Assembly: GCA_030636065.1 (NCBI GenBank)
Contig: DAOVXR010000025.1
Location: 1-11,575, forward strand
Source of the DNA: Sedimentisphaerales bacterium
GTDB lineage: Bacteria; Planctomycetota; Phycisphaerae; Sedimentisphaerales; SM23-30
Direction of reading: 5' to 3'
DNA: 11,575 bases
Position 1 is the stretch's first letter, and every line of letters starts with the position of its first letter. The notes under the pieces were generated by a model. It made no database searches. It saw nothing but the letters and a program-made list of their open reading frames with translations, and was not told the origin of the DNA. The position numbers and the translations under genes are program-made. Shown here one piece after another: positions 1 through 6,494 of the stretch.

Positions 1-2
1 CG

Positions 3-626
3 TTTCAACCCAGTGTGAACATCGACCTGTTCGGCACCGGGTTCAGCCTGAATGTATGGGGGTCGATTCCTATGGGGACAGGCAGTAACGGACATGGTGA
101 CGGTATAAATGTCTGGCAGGAATATGACTATACGGCAGCTTATGGGTTTTCGGTTTTTGAGGATGAAGTCTATGCGTTGGATTTTGGCGCAAATTACATT
201 TACTTTCATTTTCCAAAGTTAAATCATATGGCTGACACACAGGAAATCGGGGTGAGTGTGGCGCTTCCCAACCTGTTAAAGATCGGCGAGAGCGCATTGG
301 TGCCGAGCTATTACGTCGGTAAGTTGTGGCCCAGCTCGTCAGGTGTAAGTGATGTGGCAGGCGGATACCATACTTTCGCCCTGAGTTACGATTTGGCCAT
401 CCCTGAAACCGACCACTCACTGAGCCTGTTCACAGACATTAACTATAACGATGGGTTGTTCGGATCGGACAATGACTGGTCACATGCGACATTTGGTGTT
501 TCAACCAGTGTAGATGTCGGCCCGGTAAGTGTAACACCATTCCTGAACTATCAGTTATCCATGGATGACAGCGTCAATGATGATGACGAGCTTTATGGTG
601 GGGTAAGTGTGAGTTTCAGTTTTTGA
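3..626 (+). CDS. Outer-membrane beta-barrel protein (putative porin), 3' part only
   Basis: The frame is open from the left edge to the TGA at 626, so the signal peptide and first strands lie outside the window. A GTG at 15 is in frame, but the residues before it (FQPS) continue the same pattern, so it is probably not the start. About 207 residues are visible. They show alternating hydrophobic/polar strands with aromatic girdles (YIYFHF, LFTDINYNDGLF, VSVTPFLNYQLS), short Asp/Asn/Gly-rich turns, and a C-terminal strand ending SVSFSF with terminal Phe, the usual signature of an outer-membrane barrel. It most resembles the TorF/Gcw_chp group of putative porins, which I recall being found next to glnK-amtB in Gram-negative bacteria; this family call is from memory and not certain. 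amtB follows after 89 bases without a clear terminator, so co-transcription and a role in solute entry are plausible inferences. Confidence 0.7.
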   Translation, partial: FQPSVNIDLFGTGFSLNVWGSIPMGTGSNGHGDGINVWQEYDYTAAYGFSVFEDEVYALDFGANYIYFHFPKLNHMADTQEIGVSVALPNLLKIGESALVPSYYVGKLWPSSSGVSDVAGGYHTFALSYDLAIPETDHSLSLFTDINYNDGLFGSDNDWSHATFGVSTSVDVGPVSVTPFLNYQLSMDDSVNDDDELYGGVSVSFSF

Positions 627-673
627 AAAAATGTATGGTCTTGGCATATACAGGCATTTTATGGACGTTCAGA

Positions 674-700
674 GTAAATGGCGGGCACGGCCCGCCCTAC
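674..700 (-). repeat. REP-like palindrome 1 (GTAG foot), upstream of amtB
   Basis: On the + strand GGCGGGC (680-686) and GCCCGCC (690-696) form a perfect 7-bp stem around an ACG loop. GTA (674-676) and TAC (698-700) can close an outer stem. Read on the - strand it begins GTAG followed by the palindrome, the layout of REP sequences mobilised by REP-associated Y1 transposases (RAYT). Two similar elements occur at 4797-4820 and 6517-6547. The hairpin ends 6 bases before the amtB ribosome binding site. Confidence 0.55.
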
Positions 701-715
701 TTAAGGAATTGACAG

Positions 716-2083
716 ATGAGTAAAGAATCTAAAAGGATATTTTTGGTTTTAGTTATGGTTTTAGCGGTGAGTACCGTCGCATTCGCTGAGGAAGCAGAGG
801 CTGTTACAGTGCCTGCGACAGCAGAATCGGTGGAAACCATCCAAACGAATTTGAATATCGTCTGGACGTGTCTTGCGGCGTTTCTGGTATTTTTCATGCA
901 GCCGGGATTTGCTATGGTCGAGGCTGGTTTCACCCGTGCTAAAAACGCTGTGAATATCCTGATGAAAAACCTTATGGATTTTTCCGTGGGATCGGTGGCT
1001 TTTTTTCTGATCGGGTTCGGCCTGATGTTTGGTGCAACAGAAGGCGGCTGGTTTGGCTCGTCCCTGTTTTGTCTAAGTGGCACGGACCCGGCAGGCAATG
1101 ACTGGAACTTTACGTTTCTGATCTTTCAGACCGTCTTCGCGGCGACCGCGGCAACGATAGTTTCCGGCGCTATGGCTGAGAGGACCAAGTTCAAATCCTA
1201 TCTAGTGTATAGCGTTGTGATATCCGTAATAATCTATCCGATTTTCGGCAAATGGGCGTGGGGATCGCTGCTTCTGGGCGATGCGGGGCAAGGCTGGTTA
1301 GAAGCGAAAGGGTTTTGTGACTTCGCCGGCTCAACCGTAGTACACTCCGTGGGCGGCTGGCTGGCGCTTGCCGGGGCGATAGTATTAGGGCCGCGTATCG
1401 GCAAATATGGGCCAGACAAAAAACCACGAGCCATACCCGGACATAATATACCGTTAGCTGCGCTTGGAGTTTTTATCCTGTGGTTCGGCTGGTTCGGGTT
1501 CAATCCGGGCAGTACGACAGTGGGCGATGGCTCAATCGGCCGAATAGCGGTAACAACGAATCTCTCCGCCGCGGCAGCGGCTATCACGGCTATGTTCACC
1601 TCTTGGATTATGTTTAAGAAACCCGACGCATCAATGAGCCTCAATGGAGCACTGGCGGGACTTGTCGGGATTACCGCGGCATGCGCAACCGTTTCACCGG
1701 TTGGAGCCATTATAATCGGAATCATCGCTGGTGTGCTGGTGGTCTTAAGCGTAGTCTTTATAGATCGCATCCTGAAGGTTGACGATCCGGTCGGGGCGGT
1801 TAGTGTACACGGTGTGTGCGGGGCGTGGGGTACGTTTGCCTGTGGACTGTTCAATCTTGACGGCGGATTGTTTTACGGTGGCGGCTTTCATCAATTGGGT
1901 GTTCAGACTCTCGGCATAGCAACGTGCCTGATTTGGGCATTCGGTCTTGGATTGTTGCTCTTTACCATTATCAAGGTTACTGTCGGGCTGCGAACCAGTC
2001 CTGAAGAAGAACTCAAAGGTCTTGACATCGGTGAACATGGTATGGAAGCTTACAGCGGATTCCAAGTGTTCACCACGCAATAA
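716..2083 (+). CDS. amtB: Ammonium transporter (Amt/MEP/Rh family)
   Basis: 455 residues. The protein is a trimeric inner-membrane channel that takes up ammonium. Start: ATG at 716 with AAGGA at 703-707, 8 bases upstream. An N-terminal signal peptide (Lys/Arg-rich start, hydrophobic core, AFA at 22-24) suggests cleavage near residue 24/25, as in other periplasm-facing Amt proteins. Family motifs follow in order: FFMQPGFAMVEAGFTRAKN in the first membrane helices, SGAMAERTKF, DFAGSTVVHSVGG, WFGWFGFNPGS and AVSVHGVCGAWG. The twin pore histidines are His210 and His365. Eleven membrane helices are expected. The VHSVGGW...GPRIGKYG version resembles archaeal and cyanobacterial Amt more than E. coli AmtB. 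The C-terminal tail (GLRTSPEEELKGLDIGEHGMEAY) matches the conserved cytoplasmic region involved in PII control. glnB follows after 31 bases, the classic amtB-PII pairing. Confidence 0.97.
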   Translation: MSKESKRIFLVLVMVLAVSTVAFAEEAEAVTVPATAESVETIQTNLNIVWTCLAAFLVFFMQPGFAMVEAGFTRAKNAVNILMKNLMDFSVGSVAFFLIGFGLMFGATEGGWFGSSLFCLSGTDPAGNDWNFTFLIFQTVFAATAATIVSGAMAERTKFKSYLVYSVVISVIIYPIFGKWAWGSLLLGDAGQGWLEAKGFCDFAGSTVVHSVGGWLALAGAIVLGPRIGKYGPDKKPRAIPGHNIPLAALGVFILWFGWFGFNPGSTTVGDGSIGRIAVTTNLSAAAAAITAMFTSWIMFKKPDASMSLNGALAGLVGITAACATVSPVGAIIIGIIAGVLVVLSVVFIDRILKVDDPVGAVSVHGVCGAWGTFACGLFNLDGGLFYGGGFHQLGVQTLGIATCLIWAFGLGLLLFTIIKVTVGLRTSPEEELKGLDIGEHGMEAYSGFQVFTTQ

Positions 2084-2114
2084 AATGTAATATTTATATT
2101 ATGGAGATTCTGTA

Positions 2115-2456
2115 ATGAGATTGATTATAGCTTATATACAACCGGAAAAACTCAACGATGTGAAACAGTCACTCTATAAGAAGAATATTTTCAAGATGTC
2201 TGTTACCAACGCACTTGGCTGTGGCGAGCAGGGAGGCTACCACGAGTCCTATCGAGGTGTGGACATTGAAGTCAATCTGCTTAAAAAGGTGCGACTGGAA
2301 ATAGCGACTAATGAGAATTATGTCCAGCCAACTATCGACGCTATTGTCGAAGGCGCCAAAACAGGCAAAATAGGCGATGGTAAAATATTTGTTGTGTCCC
2401 TGGAACGCTGTGTGCGAATCCGTACAGGCGAAGAAGGCCATGAGGCTATCGGATAG
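2115..2456 (+). CDS. glnB: PII nitrogen signal-transduction protein (GlnB/GlnK type)
   Basis: 113 residues; GGAG at 2103-2106 precedes the ATG by 8 bases. PII proteins are small trimers that bind ATP/ADP and 2-oxoglutarate and control AmtB, glutamine-synthetase modification and transcription factors. Conserved ligand residues by alignment with E. coli GlnB numbering: Gln39, Lys58, the [10 protein letters not shown] block at 83-92 with Lys90, and Arg101/Arg103 in RIRTGE. The T-loop (about 37-55) is unusual: [17 protein letters not shown]. Tyr46 is kept, but position 51, the uridylylated Tyr in proteobacteria, is Ile, and position 49, the phosphorylated Ser in cyanobacteria, is Val. Regulation by the two classical T-loop modifications is therefore unlikely. 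Its place behind amtB suggests a GlnK-like role of gating the channel; glnK would be an equally good name. Confidence 0.95.
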   Translation: MRLIIAYIQPEKLNDVKQSLYKKNIFKMSVTNALGCGEQGGYHESYRGVDIEVNLLKKVRLEIATNENYVQPTIDAIVEGAKTGKIGDGKIFVVSLERCVRIRTGEEGHEAIG

Positions 2457-2524
2457 AGCAGTAAAGATAATGGTAAGTTATTATGCGACCGCAGTAGTGG
2501 ATTAAGAATGTATTTGTCTGCGCT

Positions 2525-2797
2525 GTGTTGTTGTTCTCGGGGCAATTTATTCATTCCGGCCTCGGCCAAGCCCTGATTGAGCGGCGAGAGAATGAGACTT
2601 GTCCATTAGGCGAGAAACAATATCGCTATCGGATTATTGACGGGACCGACCCGCTCTGCTATGGTGGCTCGACAGAGACAGGTGGCCTTGTTGACGGCAA
2701 TTACCATAATGGCCAAGTTTGGCTGGAAAGTACCGCCCGAACGGCTTATCCCGATCTGCCTGTGATGAAACGAGAGCGGGCTGTGCTCGCCATTTAA
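2525..2797 (+). CDS. Doubtful 90-codon ORF, possibly a gene remnant
   Basis: This ORF fills most of the 382-base spacer between glnB and aspS. It opens after a TAG at 2495-2497; the only usual start codons are GTG at 2525 and the TTGs just after it, none with a clear ribosome binding site. The N-terminal part (CAVLLFSGQF) is hydrophobic like a weak signal sequence. The rest is polar with Gly/Asn-rich pieces such as CYGGSTETGGLVDGNYHNG and a WLES segment. Codon choice in the second half looks like real coding sequence. I do not recognise a family. It could be a small secreted protein or the surviving 3' end of a larger gene. I see no other gene in 2457-2838, nor a convincing terminator after glnB. 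Confidence 0.3.
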   Translation: MLLFSGQFIHSGLGQALIERRENETCPLGEKQYRYRIIDGTDPLCYGGSTETGGLVDGNYHNGQVWLESTARTAYPDLPVMKRERAVLAI

Positions 2798-2838
2798 TCT
2801 GGCAAAAAATTTGTAATTAGTATTGTAAAGAAGGAATA

Positions 2839-4644
2839 ATGCTGAAAAGAACAAACAATTGTGGGCAGTTACGCTCTGGTGATGAAGGTGGAGAAGTTGT
2901 TTTGGCCGGTTGGGTGCAGTCTTACCGGGATCACGGCGGGCTGGTATTTATTGATCTGCGTGACCGGGAGGGCATTACGCAATTGGTGTTCAGTCCGGAA
3001 ACGAATCCGGAAGCCCATGAAATAGCCCGCGATATTCGAAGCGAGTGGGTCATAGCTGTGCGTGGTATGGTGCGCCATCGGACGGAGGGGATGGAAAACC
3101 CTAAGATAGCAACTGGTGAGATTGAAATCAATGTTTGCGAACTGGAAATTTTCAATAAGGCCCTGACTCCGCCGTTTGAGATAACTGCTGACGAAAAGGT
3201 CAATGTTAATGAAGAGTTGCGGTTGAAGTACCGTTATATTGACCTGCGTCGGCCGCGTATGCAGGAGATTATGCGTGTGCGGAACAGGACCGCGTCAATT
3301 GTCCGCCGGTATCATCAGGAACACGGTTTTTACGAAATCGAGACGCCGATTCTCGGTAAGAGTACGCCGGAGGGTGCTCGCGATTTTCTGGTACCATCGC
3401 GGTTGTCGGCGGGTTCGTTTTATGCGTTGCCCCAGTCGCCGCAGTTATTTAAGCAGATATTGATGATCAGCGGTATGGACCGTTATTTACAGATTCCCAA
3501 ATGTTTCCGCGATGAGGACGCCCGTGCCGACCGTCAGGTTGAGTTCACTCAGATCGATGTTGAGATGAGTTTCATCGATATGGACGACATTATCGGCATA
3601 ACAGAAAAATGTTTCACGCAGGTATGGAAGGAGATTCTCGATGTGGATATTCCACTTCCTCTGCCTCGAATGAGCTATCGGCATGCGGTGGACAACTATG
3701 GTATCGACCGGCCCGACACGCGTTTTGAGATGTTGCTTAAAGACATCACCGACATTGCCGGCGAGTGTGAGTTCAAGGTGTTCACTAATACAATCAAGTC
3801 CGGCGGTATCGTCAAGGGCCTTTGCGCCACGGGGGCGGCTGGTTATTCGCGTAGCGACATCGAAAAGGGCCTGACCGGTTTTGTGGCGAATTACGGTGCC
3901 CGCGGCCTGGCGTGGTTCAAGGTTGCCGCTGGCGAAGACGGCACTAAAGCCGAACTGGCCAGTAGTATCGCTAAGTTCTTTAGTCCTGAACAACGACAGA
4001 AAATTATTCAGCGTTTTGGGGCCGTCCCTGGCGACCTGATTTTACTGGTCGCCGATACAGTCGATGTGGTAAATAAGTCGCTCGCTCCACTGCGCTATAA
4101 ACTGGGTGTCGATCTTGGTATGGTAAGTAACGATCAGTATAATTTCGTATGGGTAACCGATTTTCCGTTGTTCGAGTTCAACAAAGACGAAAACCGCTGG
4201 GACTCACTTCATCATCCCTTTACCGCGCCGATTCCGGAAGACCTCGACAAGCTCGACAGCGACCCGGCTGGTATCTGTTCGCAGGCGTACGACATTGTGC
4301 TCAACGGAAACGAAGTGGCCGGCGGTAGTATCCGTATCCATCAGCCGGAAATACAGGCCAAGGTTTTCAGTCTGTTGGGCATCAGTAAAGAAGAGGCTCA
4401 GGTCCGATTCGGTTTTTTCCTGGAGGCGCTAAAGTATGGCACGCCGCCCCACGGCGGTATTGCCTGGGGACTCGACCGTGTGGTTATGCTGCTGACCGGT
4501 ACGGACAATATCCGAGACGTAATCGCTTTTCCTAAGACCCAGCGAGGCCAATGTCTACTTACCGAGGCCCCCACGCCAGTCAACGAAGACCAACTCGAGG
4601 AACTACACCTGCATATACGACAAAAAGGACCAAAACAATCATAA
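2839..4644 (+). CDS. aspS: Aspartyl-tRNA synthetase, probably non-discriminating (Asp/Asn)
   Basis: 601 residues, normal for bacterial AspRS. It charges tRNA(Asp), and in non-discriminating forms also tRNA(Asn), with aspartate. AAGGA (2831-2835) precedes the ATG closely. Domains: N-terminal OB-fold anticodon-binding domain (about 1-120, starting NNCGQLRSGDEGGEVVLAGW); class II catalytic core, with motif 1 region near 165-185, FLVPSR and QSPQLFKQ for ATP/Asp binding, and motif 2 FRDED at 223-227; an inserted GAD domain at about 290-430; and motif 3 GIAWGLDRVVML with Arg547. His32 (RDHGG) and Gly84 (HRTEG) align with His31 and Gly83 of the Pseudomonas aeruginosa non-discriminating enzyme, where E. 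coli has Leu30 and Lys81. This suggests Asn-tRNA is made by transamidation, which needs GatCAB elsewhere in the genome. No frameshift is seen. Confidence 0.97.
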   Translation: MLKRTNNCGQLRSGDEGGEVVLAGWVQSYRDHGGLVFIDLRDREGITQLVFSPETNPEAHEIARDIRSEWVIAVRGMVRHRTEGMENPKIATGEIEINVCELEIFNKALTPPFEITADEKVNVNEELRLKYRYIDLRRPRMQEIMRVRNRTASIVRRYHQEHGFYEIETPILGKSTPEGARDFLVPSRLSAGSFYALPQSPQLFKQILMISGMDRYLQIPKCFRDEDARADRQVEFTQIDVEMSFIDMDDIIGITEKCFTQVWKEILDVDIPLPLPRMSYRHAVDNYGIDRPDTRFEMLLKDITDIAGECEFKVFTNTIKSGGIVKGLCATGAAGYSRSDIEKGLTGFVANYGARGLAWFKVAAGEDGTKAELASSIAKFFSPEQRQKIIQRFGAVPGDLILLVADTVDVVNKSLAPLRYKLGVDLGMVSNDQYNFVWVTDFPLFEFNKDENRWDSLHHPFTAPIPEDLDKLDSDPAGICSQAYDIVLNGNEVAGGSIRIHQPEIQAKVFSLLGISKEEAQVRFGFFLEALKYGTPPHGGIAWGLDRVVMLLTGTDNIRDVIAFPKTQRGQCLLTEAPTPVNEDQLEELHLHIRQKGPKQS

Positions 4645-4687
4645 TAGTAACCGTTCACAACCTCACCTATATCTACTGTATTCTCAG

Positions 4688-4768
4688 TTAAATTAGTAGC
4701 GATTGTTTTTTTGTTAGTGCTGATAAAGCTAATATCACAATTATCATCAATACAATTTTTGTTTTCAT
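4688..4768 (-). pseudogene. Short minus-strand signal-peptide-like ORF, possibly the broken start of a secreted-protein gene
   Basis: An ATG at 4768 (minus strand) opens 26 codons: MKTK, then the hydrophobic stretch IVLMIIVILALSAL, then TKKQSLLI and a stop. This is a textbook signal-peptide shape. Upstream on the same strand, AAGGCGGTG lies just before the start with good spacing and is one base from the ideal AAGGAGGTG. The ORF runs into an A7 tract; one extra A there would carry it into a longer frame reading TIATNLTENTVDIGEVVNG, which then becomes antisense to the aspS 3' end. It may be the remnant of a gene truncated by rearrangement, a real tiny peptide, or chance in AT-rich DNA. Confidence 0.25.
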
Positions 4769-4796
4769 AATACACCGCCTTAGCCGTAAAGCTGAT

Positions 4797-4820
4797 GTAT
4801 GGGCCAAAGCCCAGCCCTAC
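4797..4820 (-). repeat. REP-like palindrome 2 (GTAG foot), upstream of glnA
   Basis: On the + strand TGGGC (4800-4804) pairs with GCCCA (4809-4813) around a CAAA loop. GTA (4797-4799) pairs with TAC (4818-4820), leaving GCCC bulged. An outer inverted repeat TAGCCG (4781-4786) / CGGCTA (4821-4826) encloses the whole. The - strand reads GTAGGGCTGGGC and onward, related to the elements at 674-700 and 6517-6547. Confidence 0.5.
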
Positions 4821-4871
4821 CGGCTACTTGTATTTTCAGAGATTGCCTTTATGCTTGTCTTATCTATCTTA

Positions 4872-4914
4872 GCCCCCAATTTTGGGGCATTGCTTACAAA
4901 TTTGTAGTTTTTTT
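4872..4914 (+). terminator. Weak candidate terminator hairpin(s)
   Basis: GCCCC (4872-4876) and GGGGC (4884-4888) form a 5-bp stem with a 7-base loop. The palindrome ACAAATTTGT (4896-4905) lies between it and a run of seven T (4908-4914). Neither hairpin alone is ideal: the GC-rich one is 19 bases from the T-run, and the AT-rich one is weak. It could end read-through from aspS, but the element may instead belong to the glnA control region. Confidence 0.25.
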
Positions 4915-4947
4915 GCGCAATGTAACAATATTGTCGCATTTGTGCGA
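4896..4947. promoter_or_regulatory. Cluster of dyads, candidate enhancer/operator sites for glnA
   Basis: Four inverted repeats lie within 52 bases: ACAAATTTGT (4896-4905), TTGCGCAA (4913-4920), ACAATATTGT (4925-4934) and TCGCA-TTTG-TGCGA (4934-4947). The first and third share the ACAA..TTGT form, with centres 29 bases apart. Relative to the predicted start near 5039 they span about -143 to -92, the usual place for activators of sigma-54 promoters. They do not match the enterobacterial NtrC site (TGCACC-N5-GGTGCA), so the regulator is unknown. Confidence 0.45.
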
Positions 4948-5012
4948 TGGTACGAATCAGAATATAACGCATAATTCCTTATGTGAAAGGGGATTGTGCG
5001 TTTTTTATTATA

Positions 5013-5027
5013 TGGCACGCTTATTGC
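5013..5027 (+). promoter_or_regulatory. Sigma-54 (-24/-12) promoter of glnA
   Basis: TGGCACG (5013-5019), four bases, then TTGC (5024-5027) exactly fits the sigma-54 consensus TGGCACG-N4-TTGC, including the invariant GG and GC ten bases apart. Transcription would start about 12 bases after the GC, near 5039, giving a leader of about 43 bases before the glnA ATG. Sigma-54 control of glnA is well known in nitrogen-regulated bacteria and fits this locus. Confidence 0.85.
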
Positions 5028-5067
5028 GATACACTAAAGAACGTAGAACTATGGATAATCTTTTTTC

Positions 5068-5072
5068 AGGAG
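5068..5072 (+). promoter_or_regulatory. Ribosome binding site that sets the glnA start
   Basis: AGGAG, 9 bases before the ATG at 5082. It decides for this start over the in-frame ATG at 4983, which has no such site and lies upstream of the predicted sigma-54 transcription start. Confidence 0.85.
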
Positions 5073-5081
5073 AAAGTAATA

Positions 5082-6494
5082 ATGACCCCAAAGGATTTTT
5101 TCGATTTCGCTAAAAAAAATGGCTCTGATATGGTTGATCTGAAATTTACCGATCTGCTGGGTACCTGGCAGCATTGCTCATTTCCGATCAGTACCTGGGA
5201 CGAGGGTACGTTCGTAGATGGCGTGGGATTCGACGGCTCATCAATCCGCGGTTGGCAGGGTATTCATATGTCAGATATGCTGGCTATACCTGATCCGGAT
5301 ACCGTCTGTATGGACCCGTTTTACAAGGACCCAACCGTTAGCATCATAGCCAACATTGTCGATCCGATCACGAGAAAAGAATACAGTCGCGATCCGCGTT
5401 ATGTCGCTCGCAAAGGGGCTGCCTATCTCAAGGAAACCGGCATTGCCGACACCTGTTTCATCGGGCCTGAGCCTGAGTTCTTCATCTTTGACGAGGTACG
5501 CTATGAGCAGAACCAGCACACAGGTTTTTACCGGATCGATTCGGTCGAAGGCGCCTGGAACACTGCTCGTTTCGAAGAACCGAATCTGGGCTACAAACCC
5601 AGTTACAAGGGTGGTTACTTTCCAGTCAGCCCAACCGATACCTACCATGACCTTCGTAGTGAGATGACAAAGGAGCTTCAGAAGGTCGGCATTGTTGTCG
5701 AGGCCCATCACCACGAAGTTGGAACAGCCGGCCAGGCGGAAATCGACATAAAGTTCGATGACCTTGTCAAAATCGGCGACCAGTTTATGTGGTACAAGTA
5801 CATTATCAAGAACGTGGCCAAACGGGCCGGTAAAACCGTTACCTTCATGGCCAAGCCCGTCTTTGACGACAACGGTAGTGGTATGCACACTCATATTTCC
5901 TTTTGGAAGGGCGGGACGCCACTTTTCGCCGGCGATGGTTACGCGGGTTTGAGTCAGATGGCATTGCATGCTATTGGCGGTATTCTCAAGCATGCCTCGG
6001 CTGTTTTGGCCTTTGCCGCACCGACGACCAATTCGTACCGCCGATTGGTACCCGGCTTCGAGGCCCCGGTTAATCTGGTGATGTCGGCTCGCAACCGCTC
6101 GGCTGCCGTTCGTATCCCAATGTATTCGGACAGCCCCAAGGCCAAACGGGCTGAGTTCCGCTGTCCGGACCCGACAGCCAACGGCTATCTGGCCTGGACT
6201 GCCATTATGATGGCCGCTATCGACGGTATTCAGAATAAAATCGAGCCGGGCAAGCCACTGGATCAGGACATTTATGAAATGTCCGATGAGGAACTGGCAA
6301 AACATAAACATACCCCCGGCTCGTTAGAGGAGGCGATTGACGCTTTGGAGGCTGATCACGCGTTTTTGACTGCCGGTAGCGTATTTACGGAAGACCTGAT
6401 TCAGAACTGGATCGACTGGAAACGTACCGAAGAAATTCAGCCGTTGGCTCTGCGGCCGCATCCGCATGAATTTCATCTTTACTATGATAGTTGA
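5082..6494 (+). CDS. glnA: Glutamine synthetase, type I (beta-like)
   Basis: 470 residues, the usual GSI length; it makes glutamine from glutamate, ammonium and ATP as a cytoplasmic dodecamer. The reading frame stays open upstream, but ATG 5082 is chosen for its AGGAG and because the family N-terminus begins here ([14 protein letters not shown]). Visible landmarks: FDGSSIRGW (Asp51), metal ligands in EPEFFIF (Glu130, Glu132), [24 protein letters not shown], and [13 protein letters not shown] with the flap Glu at 327, followed by [12 protein letters not shown]. Tyr398 in [12 protein letters not shown] aligns with Tyr397, the adenylylated residue of E. coli GS, and the beta-type insertion (SVEGAWNT region) is present, so control by GlnE-type adenylylation is possible. 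Expression is predicted from the sigma-54 promoter at 5013-5027. The stop codon (6492-6494) forms the start of a direct repeat. Confidence 0.97.
   Translation: MTPKDFFDFAKKNGSDMVDLKFTDLLGTWQHCSFPISTWDEGTFVDGVGFDGSSIRGWQGIHMSDMLAIPDPDTVCMDPFYKDPTVSIIANIVDPITRKEYSRDPRYVARKGAAYLKETGIADTCFIGPEPEFFIFDEVRYEQNQHTGFYRIDSVEGAWNTARFEEPNLGYKPSYKGGYFPVSPTDTYHDLRSEMTKELQKVGIVVEAHHHEVGTAGQAEIDIKFDDLVKIGDQFMWYKYIIKNVAKRAGKTVTFMAKPVFDDNGSGMHTHISFWKGGTPLFAGDGYAGLSQMALHAIGGILKHASAVLAFAAPTTNSYRRLVPGFEAPVNLVMSARNRSAAVRIPMYSDSPKAKRAEFRCPDPTANGYLAWTAIMMAAIDGIQNKIEPGKPLDQDIYEMSDEELAKHKHTPGSLEEAIDALEADHAFLTAGSVFTEDLIQNWIDWKRTEEIQPLALRPHPHEFHLYYDS

Larger units (their letters stand above)
4645..5081. other. 437-base regulatory spacer between aspS and glnA
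   Basis: This AT-rich spacer has no convincing + strand gene. It holds a short minus-strand ORF (4688-4768), a REP-like palindrome (4797-4820, possibly 4781-4826), a GCCCC/GGGGC hairpin (4872-4888) with a distant T-run (4908-4914), a cluster of dyads (4896-4947), and the glnA sigma-54 promoter (5013-5027) with its leader. I found no clear terminator directly behind aspS. Confidence 0.7.

Noticed and set aside
642..656. Sigma-54-like TTGGCAT...GGCAT ahead of amtB
   Set aside because: GG and GC are 9 rather than 10 bases apart and the -12 element lacks TT before GC.
4983..5081. In-frame ATG at 4983 as the glnA start, adding 33 residues
   Set aside because: It lies upstream of the predicted sigma-54 transcription start, has no ribosome site, and the extra residues look nothing like a GS N-terminus; ATG 5082 has AGGAG and the family N-terminus.
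4799..5113. 104-codon + strand frame ahead of and into glnA
   Set aside because: It crosses the palindrome, the dyad cluster and the sigma-54 promoter and overlaps the glnA start in another frame; no coding character.
5271..6311. 346-codon open frame on the - strand opposite glnA
   Set aside because: It is fully antisense to a well-conserved gene and has no recognisable protein pattern; it is a by-product of glnA codon use. The same holds for the long antisense frames over amtB and aspS.
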